12,156 bases of DNA from Dictyoglomota bacterium (GTDB lineage: Bacteria > Dictyoglomota > Dictyoglomia > Dictyoglomales > Dictyoglomaceae), in NCBI GenBank assembly GCA_029776735.1, contig JAKOUL010000023.1, forward strand, positions 1 through 12,156. The letters run 5' to 3'. Under the pieces are notes generated by a model. It was given only the letters and a program-made list of their open reading frames with translations, was not told where the DNA came from and searched no databases. The translations under genes and the position numbers were made by a program. Numbering within the stretch: position 1 is the stretch's first letter; each line of letters starts with the position of its first letter. Below are positions 4,912-12,156 of the stretch, one piece after another.

Positions 4912-7900
4912 ATGAGAAAGAGAATTGGTATCCTCATTGACAACTTCTATAATTATCAATGGAGCATTTTACAAGGTATATTCTCCGCTGGAGAGAAGTC
5001 TGATGCTAATCTTTTTTGTTTCGTAGGAAAGTCATTAGAATCTCCTTATGGATACGAAAAACAAGGGAATCTCATATATAATCTTGCGGATAAGGAGAAT
5101 GTTGATGGTCTAATAATCTTTAGCTCTGCCATAGGTTCAGATGTATCTTTTGATGAGCTTGTAAATTTCTGTAAAAACTTTTCTAAAAAAATTCCTACAG
5201 TAAACATAGGACCTCCTATAGAAAATATTCCAAGTATATTCATAGATAATAAAACAGGATTCCAAGAGCTTCTCATACACCTTATAGAAGACCATGGATA
5301 TAGGAATATTGCTTTTATAAGAGGACCAGTCATGAATGAAGAGGCAGATATAAGATATGAGACATTTATACAGGTAGCAGATCAATATGGAATAAAGATA
5401 AATCCTGATTTTATTTATGAGGGGAACTTTCTTAGAAATTCAGGAGCAGAGGCTGTTAAGACGTTCCTTGATAAAAGAACATTAAAATTTGAAGCATTAG
5501 TCTCTTCTAACGATGATATGGCTCTTTCTGCATTGGAAGAACTAAAAACAAGAGGTATAAAAGTTCCTGAGGATATTGCCATAACAGGTTTTGATGATGT
5601 GGAAGAGACAAGTCTTGTAACACCACCTCTTACTACCGTTCATCAACCTCTTTACGAAATGGGAGAAAAATCCGTAGAGATGCTTCTATCTATCATCTCA
5701 GGAGAGAGAGTTCCTGAAAAGGTATTTCTTCCCACTAAGCTTATTATTCGGAATTCTTGTGGGTGTGAATTTTCTGGCATTAATAGGGCAAAAGTAGAAA
5801 GAAAAGAAGAAACTATACATCTAAGTTTTGAAAAACTTAAAGAGTTTAGTAAGGAATTTATCAAATATGTAGAGGAAAATCTTAGAAATTTTGAGAAAGA
5901 AGAGGAAAGACATAATTTAGAAAAAATTTATATGTCTTTCATTGAAGCATTAGAAGAAAAGAATCCAGATATATTTATCAGCACTTTAGAGGATATTCTC
6001 CAAGAAAAAGAGACGGAAATAGAGAACCTTAGCATTTATCAGGAATATATCTCCTTGCTCAGAAAATTTTTATTCTACTATTTTGATAAAGAAAATCTTC
6101 ACAATGCAGAAAACTTATGGCATCAAGCAAGAGTCATTATTAATGATTTTTCTGAAAGAAATCAGGGTTATAAGAGAATAAAAACAGAGCTTGAGACAGA
6201 ACTTATGGGAGAGATAGGAGGGGATTTAATCTCAAATTTTGAAATAGATAGTATTTTAAATCAAATATTAGAAAGACTCCCTGATTTAGAAATTCCAAGC
6301 TCTTACATAATATTCTATGAGAATAAAAATATACCAAGTAGAAAGGGAAAACTGATATTTGGGTATAAAGATAGGCAAAGGATCCCTGAAGATAAAATCT
6401 TCCCCATTAAAAAAATAATTCCAGAAGAAGTGTCGCCTACAATAAGGACTACTTATATTATAGAGCCTTTATATTTTCAAGAAGATTCCTTTGGATATGC
6501 ATTATTTGAAATGGGACCAAATAAAGGAATTATCTATGAGATTTTAAGATCTCAGCTCAGTGCAGCTATTCAAGGAGCTTTACTTTTTGAAGCAAGAGAA
6601 CAATATGAGAAAACACTTGAAAAATATATAGAGGAGCTTACAATTTTAAACGAGACAGGAAGTGCTATTAGTTCTGCTTTAGAATTAGACCTATTATTGG
6701 AGTTAATACTAAAGCAAATCTCCAGAATTTTTGACTTCTCTGCTTTATACATCGTTCTCTGCAATGGATGTACTAAAGATGAGAAATTTAATATTGCTGC
6801 TAAAAATATTAAAAATGAGGAGGCCACAATTTCTCATTATGATAATAAGCGAATATTTAAAGTAATAGAAGATAAGTCTCCTCTACTCAAGACATATAAA
6901 AAAGGAAAGATAAAATCCTTTTTAGCAGTACCAATCATAGCTGGTAATAAAGCAATTGGAGCTCTTGTTTTAAAACACTGCGAAAAAGAAGATATCTACG
7001 ACGAGCATAGTATAGAACTCCTCTCTACCATATCAGATTTTGCAGCTGTTGCTATAGAAAATGCTCGCCTTTTTGATGAGACGAAACGCTTAGCAACCAC
7101 AGATCCTTTAACTAATGTTTTAAATAGAAGAGCATTAGAAGAGGTATTTCAGAAAGAAGTTGCTAAAGCTCAAAGATATGATCGTCCTTTATCTGTTATA
7201 ATCCTTGATTTAGATGATTTTAAACTATTTAATGATACTTATGGACATATTTTTGGGGATCAAGCTCTAAAAGAAGTTGCTAATACCTTAAAATCATCTT
7301 GTAGAAAGGTAGATGCGATTGGAAGATATGGAGGAGATGAGTTTACCATCATACTTCCTGAGACAAATTCCTCAGGATGTATAAGAGTAGCAAAGAGATT
7401 ATTAGAGCGTATACAAAATACTTCATTAGTAACCCCAGATGGTAATAAAATTGCTGTTACCGTCAGTATGGGAATAGCATCCTACCCTGAAGACACTTCA
7501 GAGCCAGAAAAACTTCTCTCCCTTGCAGATACTGCTATGTATAGAGCGAAGATTGCAGGAGGCAATCAATTTTCAACAATAAGTTCAGAGGTTTCTCAAA
7601 AAGAGTTTGAGCCTAAATTTGACACATTGATGGGGCTAATTAATGCCATTGATAGTAAAGATAATTATACTTTTAAACACTGCAGAGATGTTTCCAAATA
7701 TGCATGTACCTTAGGAGAGGTCTTAGAACTTTCTCAGGAAGATTTGGAGATCTTAAAAATCGCAGGCGAACTTCATGATATAGGTAAAATAGGTATACCT
7801 TCTGAAATACTTAAAAAACCAGGTAGTCTCAATGAAGACGAATGGAAAATAATAAAAGAGCATCCAAGATTAGGCTTTTTAATATTAAACCAACTTCCTA

Positions 7901-8175
7901 AAATGGATAGATTACTACAAGCAGTCTTGCACCATCATGAAAGATATGACGGAAAAGGATATCCTTCTGGTTTACAGGGTAAAGATATTCCTCTACTCGC
8001 AAGAATCCTTGCAGTAGCAGATGCTTACTCAGCTATGAAATCCAATAGACCATACAGAAAAGCCCTTTCTAAAAAGGAGATTCTTAAAGAATTAAAGACA
8101 AATATGGGCAAGCAATTTGATCCAGAAATTGCAGATAAATTTATAGAGCTTCTTGAAAAAGGATTAATTGATTAA
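4912..8175 (+). CDS. Ligand-sensing cyclic-di-GMP protein: LacI-type sensor, GAF, GGDEF and HD-GYP domains
   Basis: The 1087-residue protein lacks a signal peptide and clear membrane helices, so it is cytoplasmic. Residues 1-285 form a LacI/periplasmic-binding-like sensor starting directly at RIGILID, with the family pattern ITGFDDVEE...TPPLTTVHQP (224-246) but no DNA-binding helix-turn-helix; it ends in NSCGC. A long helical segment (about 290-435), a probable degenerate GAF (about 437-560), a coiled coil and a clearer GAF (about 575-725) follow. The GGDEF domain (about 726-890) has GGDEF at 807-811, metal site D766, substrate residues N774 and D783, and the inhibitory-site RKVD at 798-801. 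The HD-GYP domain (about 900-1087) has H923, HDIGK at 955-959, H984, HHERYDGKGYP at 1008-1018 and D1037. Both catalytic centres look complete, so it may both make and degrade c-di-GMP in response to a ligand, perhaps a sugar. ATG 4912 lacks a ribosome binding site but fits the domain start exactly. Confidence 0.93.
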   Translation: MRKRIGILIDNFYNYQWSILQGIFSAGEKSDANLFCFVGKSLESPYGYEKQGNLIYNLADKENVDGLIIFSSAIGSDVSFDELVNFCKNFSKKIPTVNIGPPIENIPSIFIDNKTGFQELLIHLIEDHGYRNIAFIRGPVMNEEADIRYETFIQVADQYGIKINPDFIYEGNFLRNSGAEAVKTFLDKRTLKFEALVSSNDDMALSALEELKTRGIKVPEDIAITGFDDVEETSLVTPPLTTVHQPLYEMGEKSVEMLLSIISGERVPEKVFLPTKLIIRNSCGCEFSGINRAKVERKEETIHLSFEKLKEFSKEFIKYVEENLRNFEKEEERHNLEKIYMSFIEALEEKNPDIFISTLEDILQEKETEIENLSIYQEYISLLRKFLFYYFDKENLHNAENLWHQARVIINDFSERNQGYKRIKTELETELMGEIGGDLISNFEIDSILNQILERLPDLEIPSSYIIFYENKNIPSRKGKLIFGYKDRQRIPEDKIFPIKKIIPEEVSPTIRTTYIIEPLYFQEDSFGYALFEMGPNKGIIYEILRSQLSAAIQGALLFEAREQYEKTLEKYIEELTILNETGSAISSALELDLLLELILKQISRIFDFSALYIVLCNGCTKDEKFNIAAKNIKNEEATISHYDNKRIFKVIEDKSPLLKTYKKGKIKSFLAVPIIAGNKAIGALVLKHCEKEDIYDEHSIELLSTISDFAAVAIENARLFDETKRLATTDPLTNVLNRRALEEVFQKEVAKAQRYDRPLSVIILDLDDFKLFNDTYGHIFGDQALKEVANTLKSSCRKVDAIGRYGGDEFTIILPETNSSGCIRVAKRLLERIQNTSLVTPDGNKIAVTVSMGIASYPEDTSEPEKLLSLADTAMYRAKIAGGNQFSTISSEVSQKEFEPKFDTLMGLINAIDSKDNYTFKHCRDVSKYACTLGEVLELSQEDLEILKIAGELHDIGKIGIPSEILKKPGSLNEDEWKIIKEHPRLGFLILNQLPKMDRLLQAVLHHHERYDGKGYPSGLQGKDIPLLARILAVADAYSAMKSNRPYRKALSKKEILKELKTNMGKQFDPEIADKFIELLEKGLID

Positions 8176-8182
8176 AGTCTTA

Positions 8183-8211
8183 TTGTAAATAAAATCCTAA
8201 AAGAATATAAT
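8183..8211 (+). promoter_or_regulatory. Promoter of the alcohol dehydrogenase gene
   Basis: TTGTAA (8183-8188), a 17-nt spacer and a perfect TATAAT (8206-8211) lie in the 73-nt gap after the c-di-GMP gene. The predicted start is about 8218. The leader contains TAAGGAGGG (8232-8240), 8 nt before the ATG at 8249. No terminator hairpin for the preceding gene was seen, so some read-through is possible. Confidence 0.6.
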
Positions 8212-8248
8212 TTTCTAAAATTCAGATCTAATAAGGAGGGCTATACCT

Positions 8249-9406
8249 ATGAATAACTTCGTATTCCACAATCCTACAAAAATTATCTTTGGAGTGGATA
8301 CCACTAATGAGGTAGGAAAAGAAGCAAAAAATTATGGAAAGAAAGTACTTCTTGTGTTAGGACAAGGAAGCATTAAAAAAATTGGACTTTATGATAGAGT
8401 AGTAGGACTTCTTAAGGATAGCGGATTAGAAGTCTATGAACTTGAAGGGGCAAAACCAAATCCAAGGGTAGACTTAGTAAGAAAAGGAATTCAGATGGTA
8501 AGGGAAAACAAGATTGAACTTATTCTTGCCCTCGGTAGCGGAAGTGTAATAGATACAGGAAAAGCTATAGCAGCAGGACTTACTTATGAGGGGGATGTAT
8601 GGGATCTTTTTAGATATAGAAAGCCCATAAAACCTACAATTCCTATAGGTGTAGTATTGACTCTTGCTGCTACTGGTTCAGAGATGAACGGAAATGCAGT
8701 AATTTCAAATATGGAAACCGAAGAAAAACTTTCTATATCAAGTCCCTATATCTATCCAAAATTCTCCATTCTTGATCCTAAAAATACTACTACTGTTCCA
8801 ATGAATCACACACTCTATGGAATAGTAGATATTCTTTCCCATGTTTTTGAACAGTACTTTGATAGAACTGAAGGAGCTGTATTACAGGATCGTTTTGCAG
8901 AATCTATAATGAAAACTGTAATTGAGACTACCCCTAAGCTCATTAAAAATCCTGAAGATGTAGAAGCAAGAGGAATTATACTTTGGTGTGGGACAAATGC
9001 GCTAAATGGCATTATAGGAGTAGGAAAAGAACAAGATTGGGCAAGTCATGACATAGAACACGCTATATCTGCTGTATACGATATTTCTCATGGATTAGGA
9101 CTTGCTATCGTATTTCCTCACTGGATGAGATATGTTATTGACGTAATTCCTCATAAATTTGCACAATTTGCAAGAAACGTATGGGGTATTCAAGGGGATG
9201 ATGATTTTGAAGTAGGGCTTAAAGGCATTGATAGATTAATAGATTTTTATGAAAGCATTGGTGTCCCAACAAAACTTTCCCAAATAGGTATTAATGATGA
9301 AAGATTAGAAGAGATGGCAGAAAAAGCTACCCTATTTGGTCCCTTAGGGAATACCAAAAAATTAACCAAAGAGGATGTTTTAAATATCTTAAAGATGTGC
9401 TTGTAA
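8249..9406 (+). CDS. Iron-type alcohol dehydrogenase, NAD(P)H-dependent (YqhD/butanol dehydrogenase group)
   Basis: The 385-residue protein starts NNFVFHNPTKIIFG, typical of the BdhA/YqhD branch of group III (iron-activated) alcohol dehydrogenases, and has the usual family length. The cofactor-binding pattern ALGSGSVIDTGKAIA (94-108) and the LAATGSEMNGNAVISN stretch (139-154) are intact. The metal ligands D194, H198 (GIVDILSHVFE), H267 (SHDIEH) and H281 (DISHG) fall at exactly the residue numbers known for E. coli YqhD. The enzyme interconverts aldehydes and alcohols in the cytoplasm, either as the last step of fermentation or to remove toxic aldehydes; NADH or NADPH preference and substrate cannot be set from the sequence. 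It has its own promoter and is followed by a separate promoter for ilvD, so it is probably monocistronic. G1P dehydrogenase, two genes upstream, belongs to the same fold superfamily. Confidence 0.92.
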   Translation: MNNFVFHNPTKIIFGVDTTNEVGKEAKNYGKKVLLVLGQGSIKKIGLYDRVVGLLKDSGLEVYELEGAKPNPRVDLVRKGIQMVRENKIELILALGSGSVIDTGKAIAAGLTYEGDVWDLFRYRKPIKPTIPIGVVLTLAATGSEMNGNAVISNMETEEKLSISSPYIYPKFSILDPKNTTTVPMNHTLYGIVDILSHVFEQYFDRTEGAVLQDRFAESIMKTVIETTPKLIKNPEDVEARGIILWCGTNALNGIIGVGKEQDWASHDIEHAISAVYDISHGLGLAIVFPHWMRYVIDVIPHKFAQFARNVWGIQGDDDFEVGLKGIDRLIDFYESIGVPTKLSQIGINDERLEEMAEKATLFGPLGNTKKLTKEDVLNILKMCL

Positions 9407-9414
9407 AAACTTGC

Positions 9415-9443
9415 TTGACAGCAACTTTTTTCGCTGTTAGGAT
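9415..9443 (+). promoter_or_regulatory. Promoter of ilvD with an inverted repeat in its spacer
   Basis: A perfect -35 TTGACA (9415-9420) is followed after exactly 17 nt by TAGGAT (9438-9443), a four-of-six -10. The predicted start is about 9450 and the leader is about 20 nt, containing TGGAGG (9458-9463). ACAGC (9418-9422) and its inverse GCTGT (9433-9437) flank the spacer, so a regulator binding this palindrome would block the promoter. The promoter lies wholly in the 64-nt gap between the alcohol dehydrogenase and ilvD. Confidence 0.6.
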
Positions 9444-9470
9444 TATTAAAACTCTTCTGGAGGAAAAATA

Positions 9471-11153
9471 ATGGAAAGAAGCAATTCCGTAAAAAAGGGC
9501 ATAGAAAGAGCTCCACATAGATCTTTATTTTATGCTATGGGCTACACTCCTGATGAATTAGAAAAACCTCTTATTGGAGTTGTAAACTCTGCAAACGAAA
9601 TGATCCCTGGACATATACATCTTGATATTATTGCTCAAGCTGTAAAAACAGGAATCCTTGAGGCTGGCGGGACTCCTATGGAATTTAGAGTAATTGCAAT
9701 ATGTGATGGTATTGCTATGGGACATAAAGGCATGAAATATTCTTTAGCAAGCAGAGAGTTAATAGCAGATTCTATTGAAGCTATGGTAGAAGCATACCAG
9801 CTTGATGGAATTATTCTTATAACTAACTGTGATAAGATTGTGCCAGGAATGCTCATGGCAGCAGCCAGGTTAAACCTTCCATCTCTTATCTTAAGTGGTG
9901 GACCCATGCTTGCAGGAAGATGGAGAGATAAAGATGTAGATCTCATAAGCTTATTTGAAGGTATAGGGCAGGTAAAGGCTGGGACATTAAAAGAAGAAGA
10001 TCTTTATGAACTTGAACAGTATGCATGTCCAGGATGTGGCTCCTGTTCTGGAATGTACACTGCTAATACTATGAATTGCCTATCAGAGGCTTTAGGTATT
10101 GCTCTTCCTTTCAATGGGACGTTACCTGCTGCTTATGATGGTATAAGAAAAAGATTATCCAAAGAAGCAGGAAAAAGAATTGTCCAATTAGTAAAAGATG
10201 ATATTAAAGCAAGAGATATATTAACAAGAACTGCATTTGAAAATGCTATAGCCGTAGATATGGCCCTTGGAGGTTCCACAAATACAGTCCTTCATCTCCT
10301 TGCTATTGCAAGAGAGGCTAATGTAGATTTACCCCTTGAAACCTTTCAGAAAATAGCTGAAAAAACCCCTAATATATGTAAATTAAGCCCTGCTTCCTCT
10401 CAACATATTCAACTCCTTCATGAAGCAGGAGGAATACCAGGAGTTTTAAAGGAACTCCTTAAAGGAAATCTTATAGATCCATCTGCCATTACTGTTTCAG
10501 GAAAAACTATCGGAGAAATTGCAAGGGGGGCAGTAGTGAAAGACAGGAATGTAATTAGGACTTTAGAAGATCCTTATGGAAAGGATGGTGGACTTACTAT
10601 ACTTTATGGAAATTTAGCTCCTGAAGGAGCAGTGGTAAAAAAATCAGCCGTAAGTCCTAAAATGCTAAAGCATGAAGGGCCAGCAAGAGTTTTTAATAGT
10701 GAAGAGGAAGCTATAAAGGAGATTTATGCAGGACATATTAAAAAAGGTGATGTGGTTGTAATAAGATATGAAGGACCAAAGGGAGGACCAGGAATGAGAG
10801 AAATGTTAGGACCCACTTCTGCACTGTCTGGAATGGGACTTGATGAAGATACAGCTCTCATTACCGATGGAAGATTTTCAGGAGGAAGTAGAGGTGCCGC
10901 TATAGGGCATATCTCTCCAGAGGCAGCAGAGGGAGGTCCTATAGCATTGTTAAAAGATGGAGATATCATTGAGATAGATATTCCTGAGAGAAAATTAAAT
11001 GTGAAATTAAGCGAAGAAGAATTAGAAAAAAGGGAAAAAGAATGGAAGCCTATTAAAAGGGAGATTGAATTTAACTATTTAAGAAGATACGCTGCCTTGG
11101 TAACATCTGCGAGTTGTGGTGCAGTGTTAAAAGATATATACGAAGAACTTTAA
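9471..11153 (+). CDS. ilvD: Dihydroxy-acid dehydratase
   Basis: This enzyme removes water from 2,3-dihydroxy-isovalerate or -methylvalerate, the third common step of valine, leucine and isoleucine synthesis, in the cytoplasm. The 560-residue length is normal. Conserved parts in order are [19 protein letters not shown] (33-51), [15 protein letters not shown] (78-92), [12 protein letters not shown] (119-130), [19 protein letters not shown] (186-204), GGPGMREM (438-445) and [11 protein letters not shown] (465-475). Expected Fe-S ligands are C120 and C192, Mg ligands D79, D121 and E444, and the carboxylated lysine K122. Residue 47 is Gly in PGH, as in the oxygen-sensitive E. coli [4Fe-4S] type, where plant and mycobacterial [2Fe-2S] enzymes have Cys; C78 next to D79 is a possible extra. 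No other ilv gene is in the window. The next gene follows after 14 nt in the same operon. Confidence 0.96.
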   Translation: MERSNSVKKGIERAPHRSLFYAMGYTPDELEKPLIGVVNSANEMIPGHIHLDIIAQAVKTGILEAGGTPMEFRVIAICDGIAMGHKGMKYSLASRELIADSIEAMVEAYQLDGIILITNCDKIVPGMLMAAARLNLPSLILSGGPMLAGRWRDKDVDLISLFEGIGQVKAGTLKEEDLYELEQYACPGCGSCSGMYTANTMNCLSEALGIALPFNGTLPAAYDGIRKRLSKEAGKRIVQLVKDDIKARDILTRTAFENAIAVDMALGGSTNTVLHLLAIAREANVDLPLETFQKIAEKTPNICKLSPASSQHIQLLHEAGGIPGVLKELLKGNLIDPSAITVSGKTIGEIARGAVVKDRNVIRTLEDPYGKDGGLTILYGNLAPEGAVVKKSAVSPKMLKHEGPARVFNSEEEAIKEIYAGHIKKGDVVVIRYEGPKGGPGMREMLGPTSALSGMGLDEDTALITDGRFSGGSRGAAIGHISPEAAEGGPIALLKDGDIIEIDIPERKLNVKLSEEELEKREKEWKPIKREIEFNYLRRYAALVTSASCGAVLKDIYEEL

Positions 11154-11154
11154 T

Positions 11155-11162
11155 AAGGAGGG
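11155..11162 (+). promoter_or_regulatory. Ribosome binding site deciding the MetE-like start
   Basis: AAGGAGGG lies 5 nt before the ATG at 11168 and directly after the ilvD stop. It excludes the in-frame upstream ATG at 11114, which would overlap ilvD by 40 nt and add 18 residues unlike the family. Confidence 0.85.
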
Positions 11163-11167
11163 AAAGA

Positions 11168-12145
11168 ATGATTATTACAGTAGTAGATCATTATCCTAAG
11201 ATTCCAAATCCTCCAAGAGAAGCAAAATTAAGAAAGGCAATTCATACTTATGATCAAGGAAAGATGACAAGAGAAGAATTAGAAACTGTTTTTGATGAAG
11301 TTACAAAGGAGGTAATTGAAGAGCAAATATCAGCTGGAGTTGAGCTCATAACCGATGGACAAATAAGATGGGAAGATGGACAAAGCTATATAGCAAGAAA
11401 ACTTAAAGGTATTGAAATAGGAGGACTTTTTAGATATTTTGACAATAATACTTATTACAGACAGCCTATTGTAAAAGAAGAGATAAAATGGAAGGAGCCC
11501 ATCATCTTAGAGGATTGGAAAAAAGCGCAAAAGTATGCTGGAAATGTTCCTGTAAAGGCAGTATTAACAGGACATTACACATTAGCAAGATTAAGTAGAG
11601 ACGAGTATTATAAAGATCTTAATTCTTTAGTTCACGCTTATGCCGATGCACTAATAGAAGAGGTAAAACTCTTAGAAGAAAATCATGTTCCATTTCTTCA
11701 GTTTAACGAACCCTCTATTCAATATTTCCCAGAAGACTTTAATTTATTCTTAGATGTGTATAAGAAAATTAGGGAAAATTACTCTGGTAAATTGGCAATT
11801 TATACGTATTTCCACACTGTAATTCCCATAAAAGAAAGGATCAAGGAGTTACCTGTAGATATATTTGGAATTGATTTTATCTCTCGGAAAGAGAACTTTG
11901 AAGTATTAAAAGACTTTCCTAAAAATATGGCTTTAGGATATGGGATTATAGATGCCAGAAATACTAAATTAGAAACACCAGAACAGATAGCAAATTTAGT
12001 AAAAGAGGCATTAAAGTACATCTCTGATGAAAATCTATTTGCCAATCCCAACTGTGGTCTTGAATATCTCCCAAGAGAGAGAGCTTACGACAAATTAGTC
12101 AATCTTGTAAAAGGAGTAAATTTGGTAAGAGGTGAGAGAAAATGA
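11168..12145 (+). CDS. MetE-family (cobalamin-independent methionine synthase-like) protein lacking most zinc ligands
   Basis: The 325-residue protein is a single-barrel MetE/COG0620-type protein, much shorter than the two-barrel E. coli MetE. Supporting patterns are DHYPKIPNPPREAKLRKA (7-24), AGVELITDGQIRWED (56-70), VKAVLTGHYTLARLS (129-143), VPFLQFNEPSIQYF (174-187), GYGIIDARN (258-265) and FANPNCGLEYLPRERA (291-306). Catalytic MetE barrels bind zinc through an HxC pair, a Glu and a distal Cys. Here the HxC site reads YTYF (212-215) as in non-catalytic N-terminal barrels, the Glu region reads IDFISRKENFE (235-245), and only C296 remains. It may therefore be the folate- or methyl-donor-binding half of a split methionine synthase, with the catalytic half encoded by the overlapping next gene. 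Other methyltransferase roles are possible. It forms an operon with ilvD. Confidence 0.8.
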   Translation: MIITVVDHYPKIPNPPREAKLRKAIHTYDQGKMTREELETVFDEVTKEVIEEQISAGVELITDGQIRWEDGQSYIARKLKGIEIGGLFRYFDNNTYYRQPIVKEEIKWKEPIILEDWKKAQKYAGNVPVKAVLTGHYTLARLSRDEYYKDLNSLVHAYADALIEEVKLLEENHVPFLQFNEPSIQYFPEDFNLFLDVYKKIRENYSGKLAIYTYFHTVIPIKERIKELPVDIFGIDFISRKENFEVLKDFPKNMALGYGIIDARNTKLETPEQIANLVKEALKYISDENLFANPNCGLEYLPRERAYDKLVNLVKGVNLVRGERK

Positions 12146-12156
12146 AAGAAATAAAA
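12142..12156 (+). CDS. Start of a further gene, cut by the window edge
   Basis: An ATG at 12142 overlaps the TGA of the MetE-like gene as ATGA, the usual sign of translational coupling, and GGTGAGAG just upstream can serve as ribosome binding site. Only five codons (MKEIK) are in the window, so nothing can be read of its function. From the state of its neighbour, a catalytic MetE barrel with the HxC zinc site is the most likely content, but that is an inference. Confidence 0.6.

Noticed and set aside
8176..8248. Terminator after the c-di-GMP gene
   Set aside because: No stem with a following T-run could be found in the gap; only a promoter is supported.
9415..9440. ACAGC...GCTGT as an intrinsic terminator for the alcohol dehydrogenase
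   Set aside because: The stem is only five pairs with a ten-nt loop and no T-run follows; the T-run is in the loop. Its overlap with a good promoter makes an operator the better reading.
9635..9946. 103-codon open frame on the minus strand inside ilvD
   Set aside because: It lies wholly within the strongly conserved ilvD coding sequence and shows no domain or start signal; the same holds for the shorter opposite-strand frames in the c-di-GMP and alcohol dehydrogenase genes.
11114..11167. Upstream in-frame ATG extending the MetE-like protein by 18 residues
   Set aside because: The extension overlaps ilvD by 40 nt, is unlike the family, and a strong ribosome binding site (11155-11162) points to 11168.

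Overview
This AT-rich window (roughly one third G+C) carries strong AAGGAGG-type ribosome binding sites, bacterial -10/-35 promoters, and proteins rich in Lys/Glu/Ile. Together these suggest an anaerobic, thermophilic bacterium. The overall style fits Dictyoglomus or a relative best, but this is an impression from gene content; no ribosomal RNA or other marker is present to prove it. No tRNA, rRNA, insertion sequence or CRISPR array was seen.

Layout. (1) Positions 1-534, minus strand: the N-terminal 178 residues of a secreted lipoprotein with a jelly-roll/carbohydrate-binding-like domain; the gene runs off the left edge. (2) 535-886: a divergent intergenic region with a CRP-like palindrome placed at -41.5 of the lipoprotein promoter, a 12-bp inverted repeat, and an extended -10 promoter for the next gene. 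(3) 887-2710, plus: a DUF2207 membrane protein ending in 13 glycines. It converges on (4) 2717-3610, minus: an AEC (auxin efflux carrier) family permease, with a nested palindrome at the junction. (5) 3689-8175, plus: glycerol-1-phosphate dehydrogenase (egsA/araM type), followed 2 nt later by a 1087-residue cyclic-di-GMP protein. That protein joins a LacI-type ligand-binding domain (without its DNA-binding helix-turn-helix), GAF-like domains, an intact GGDEF domain and an intact HD-GYP domain. It has no Shine-Dalgarno, and an extended -10 promoter sits exactly where it would give a leaderless mRNA. (6) 8249-9406, plus: a YqhD/BdhA-type iron- or zinc-dependent alcohol dehydrogenase with its own promoter. 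(7) 9471 to the right edge, plus: a predicted operon of ilvD (dihydroxy-acid dehydratase), a MetE-family protein lacking most of the zinc site, and a third gene that starts with an ATGA overlap and is cut after five codons.

How the genes may work together. The window is a set of short transcription units rather than one pathway. Positions 3689-8175 link membrane-lipid precursor synthesis with a cytoplasmic, possibly sugar-responsive c-di-GMP switch. Positions 9471 onward are amino-acid biosynthesis: branched-chain amino acids, and probably methionine through a split methionine synthase. The alcohol dehydrogenase is a fermentation or aldehyde-detoxification enzyme. The points most worth a second look are the combined sensor/cyclase/phosphodiesterase and its predicted leaderless start, the archaeal-type G1P dehydrogenase in a bacterium, the MetE paralogue without its zinc ligands, and the CRP-like site upstream of the lipoprotein.
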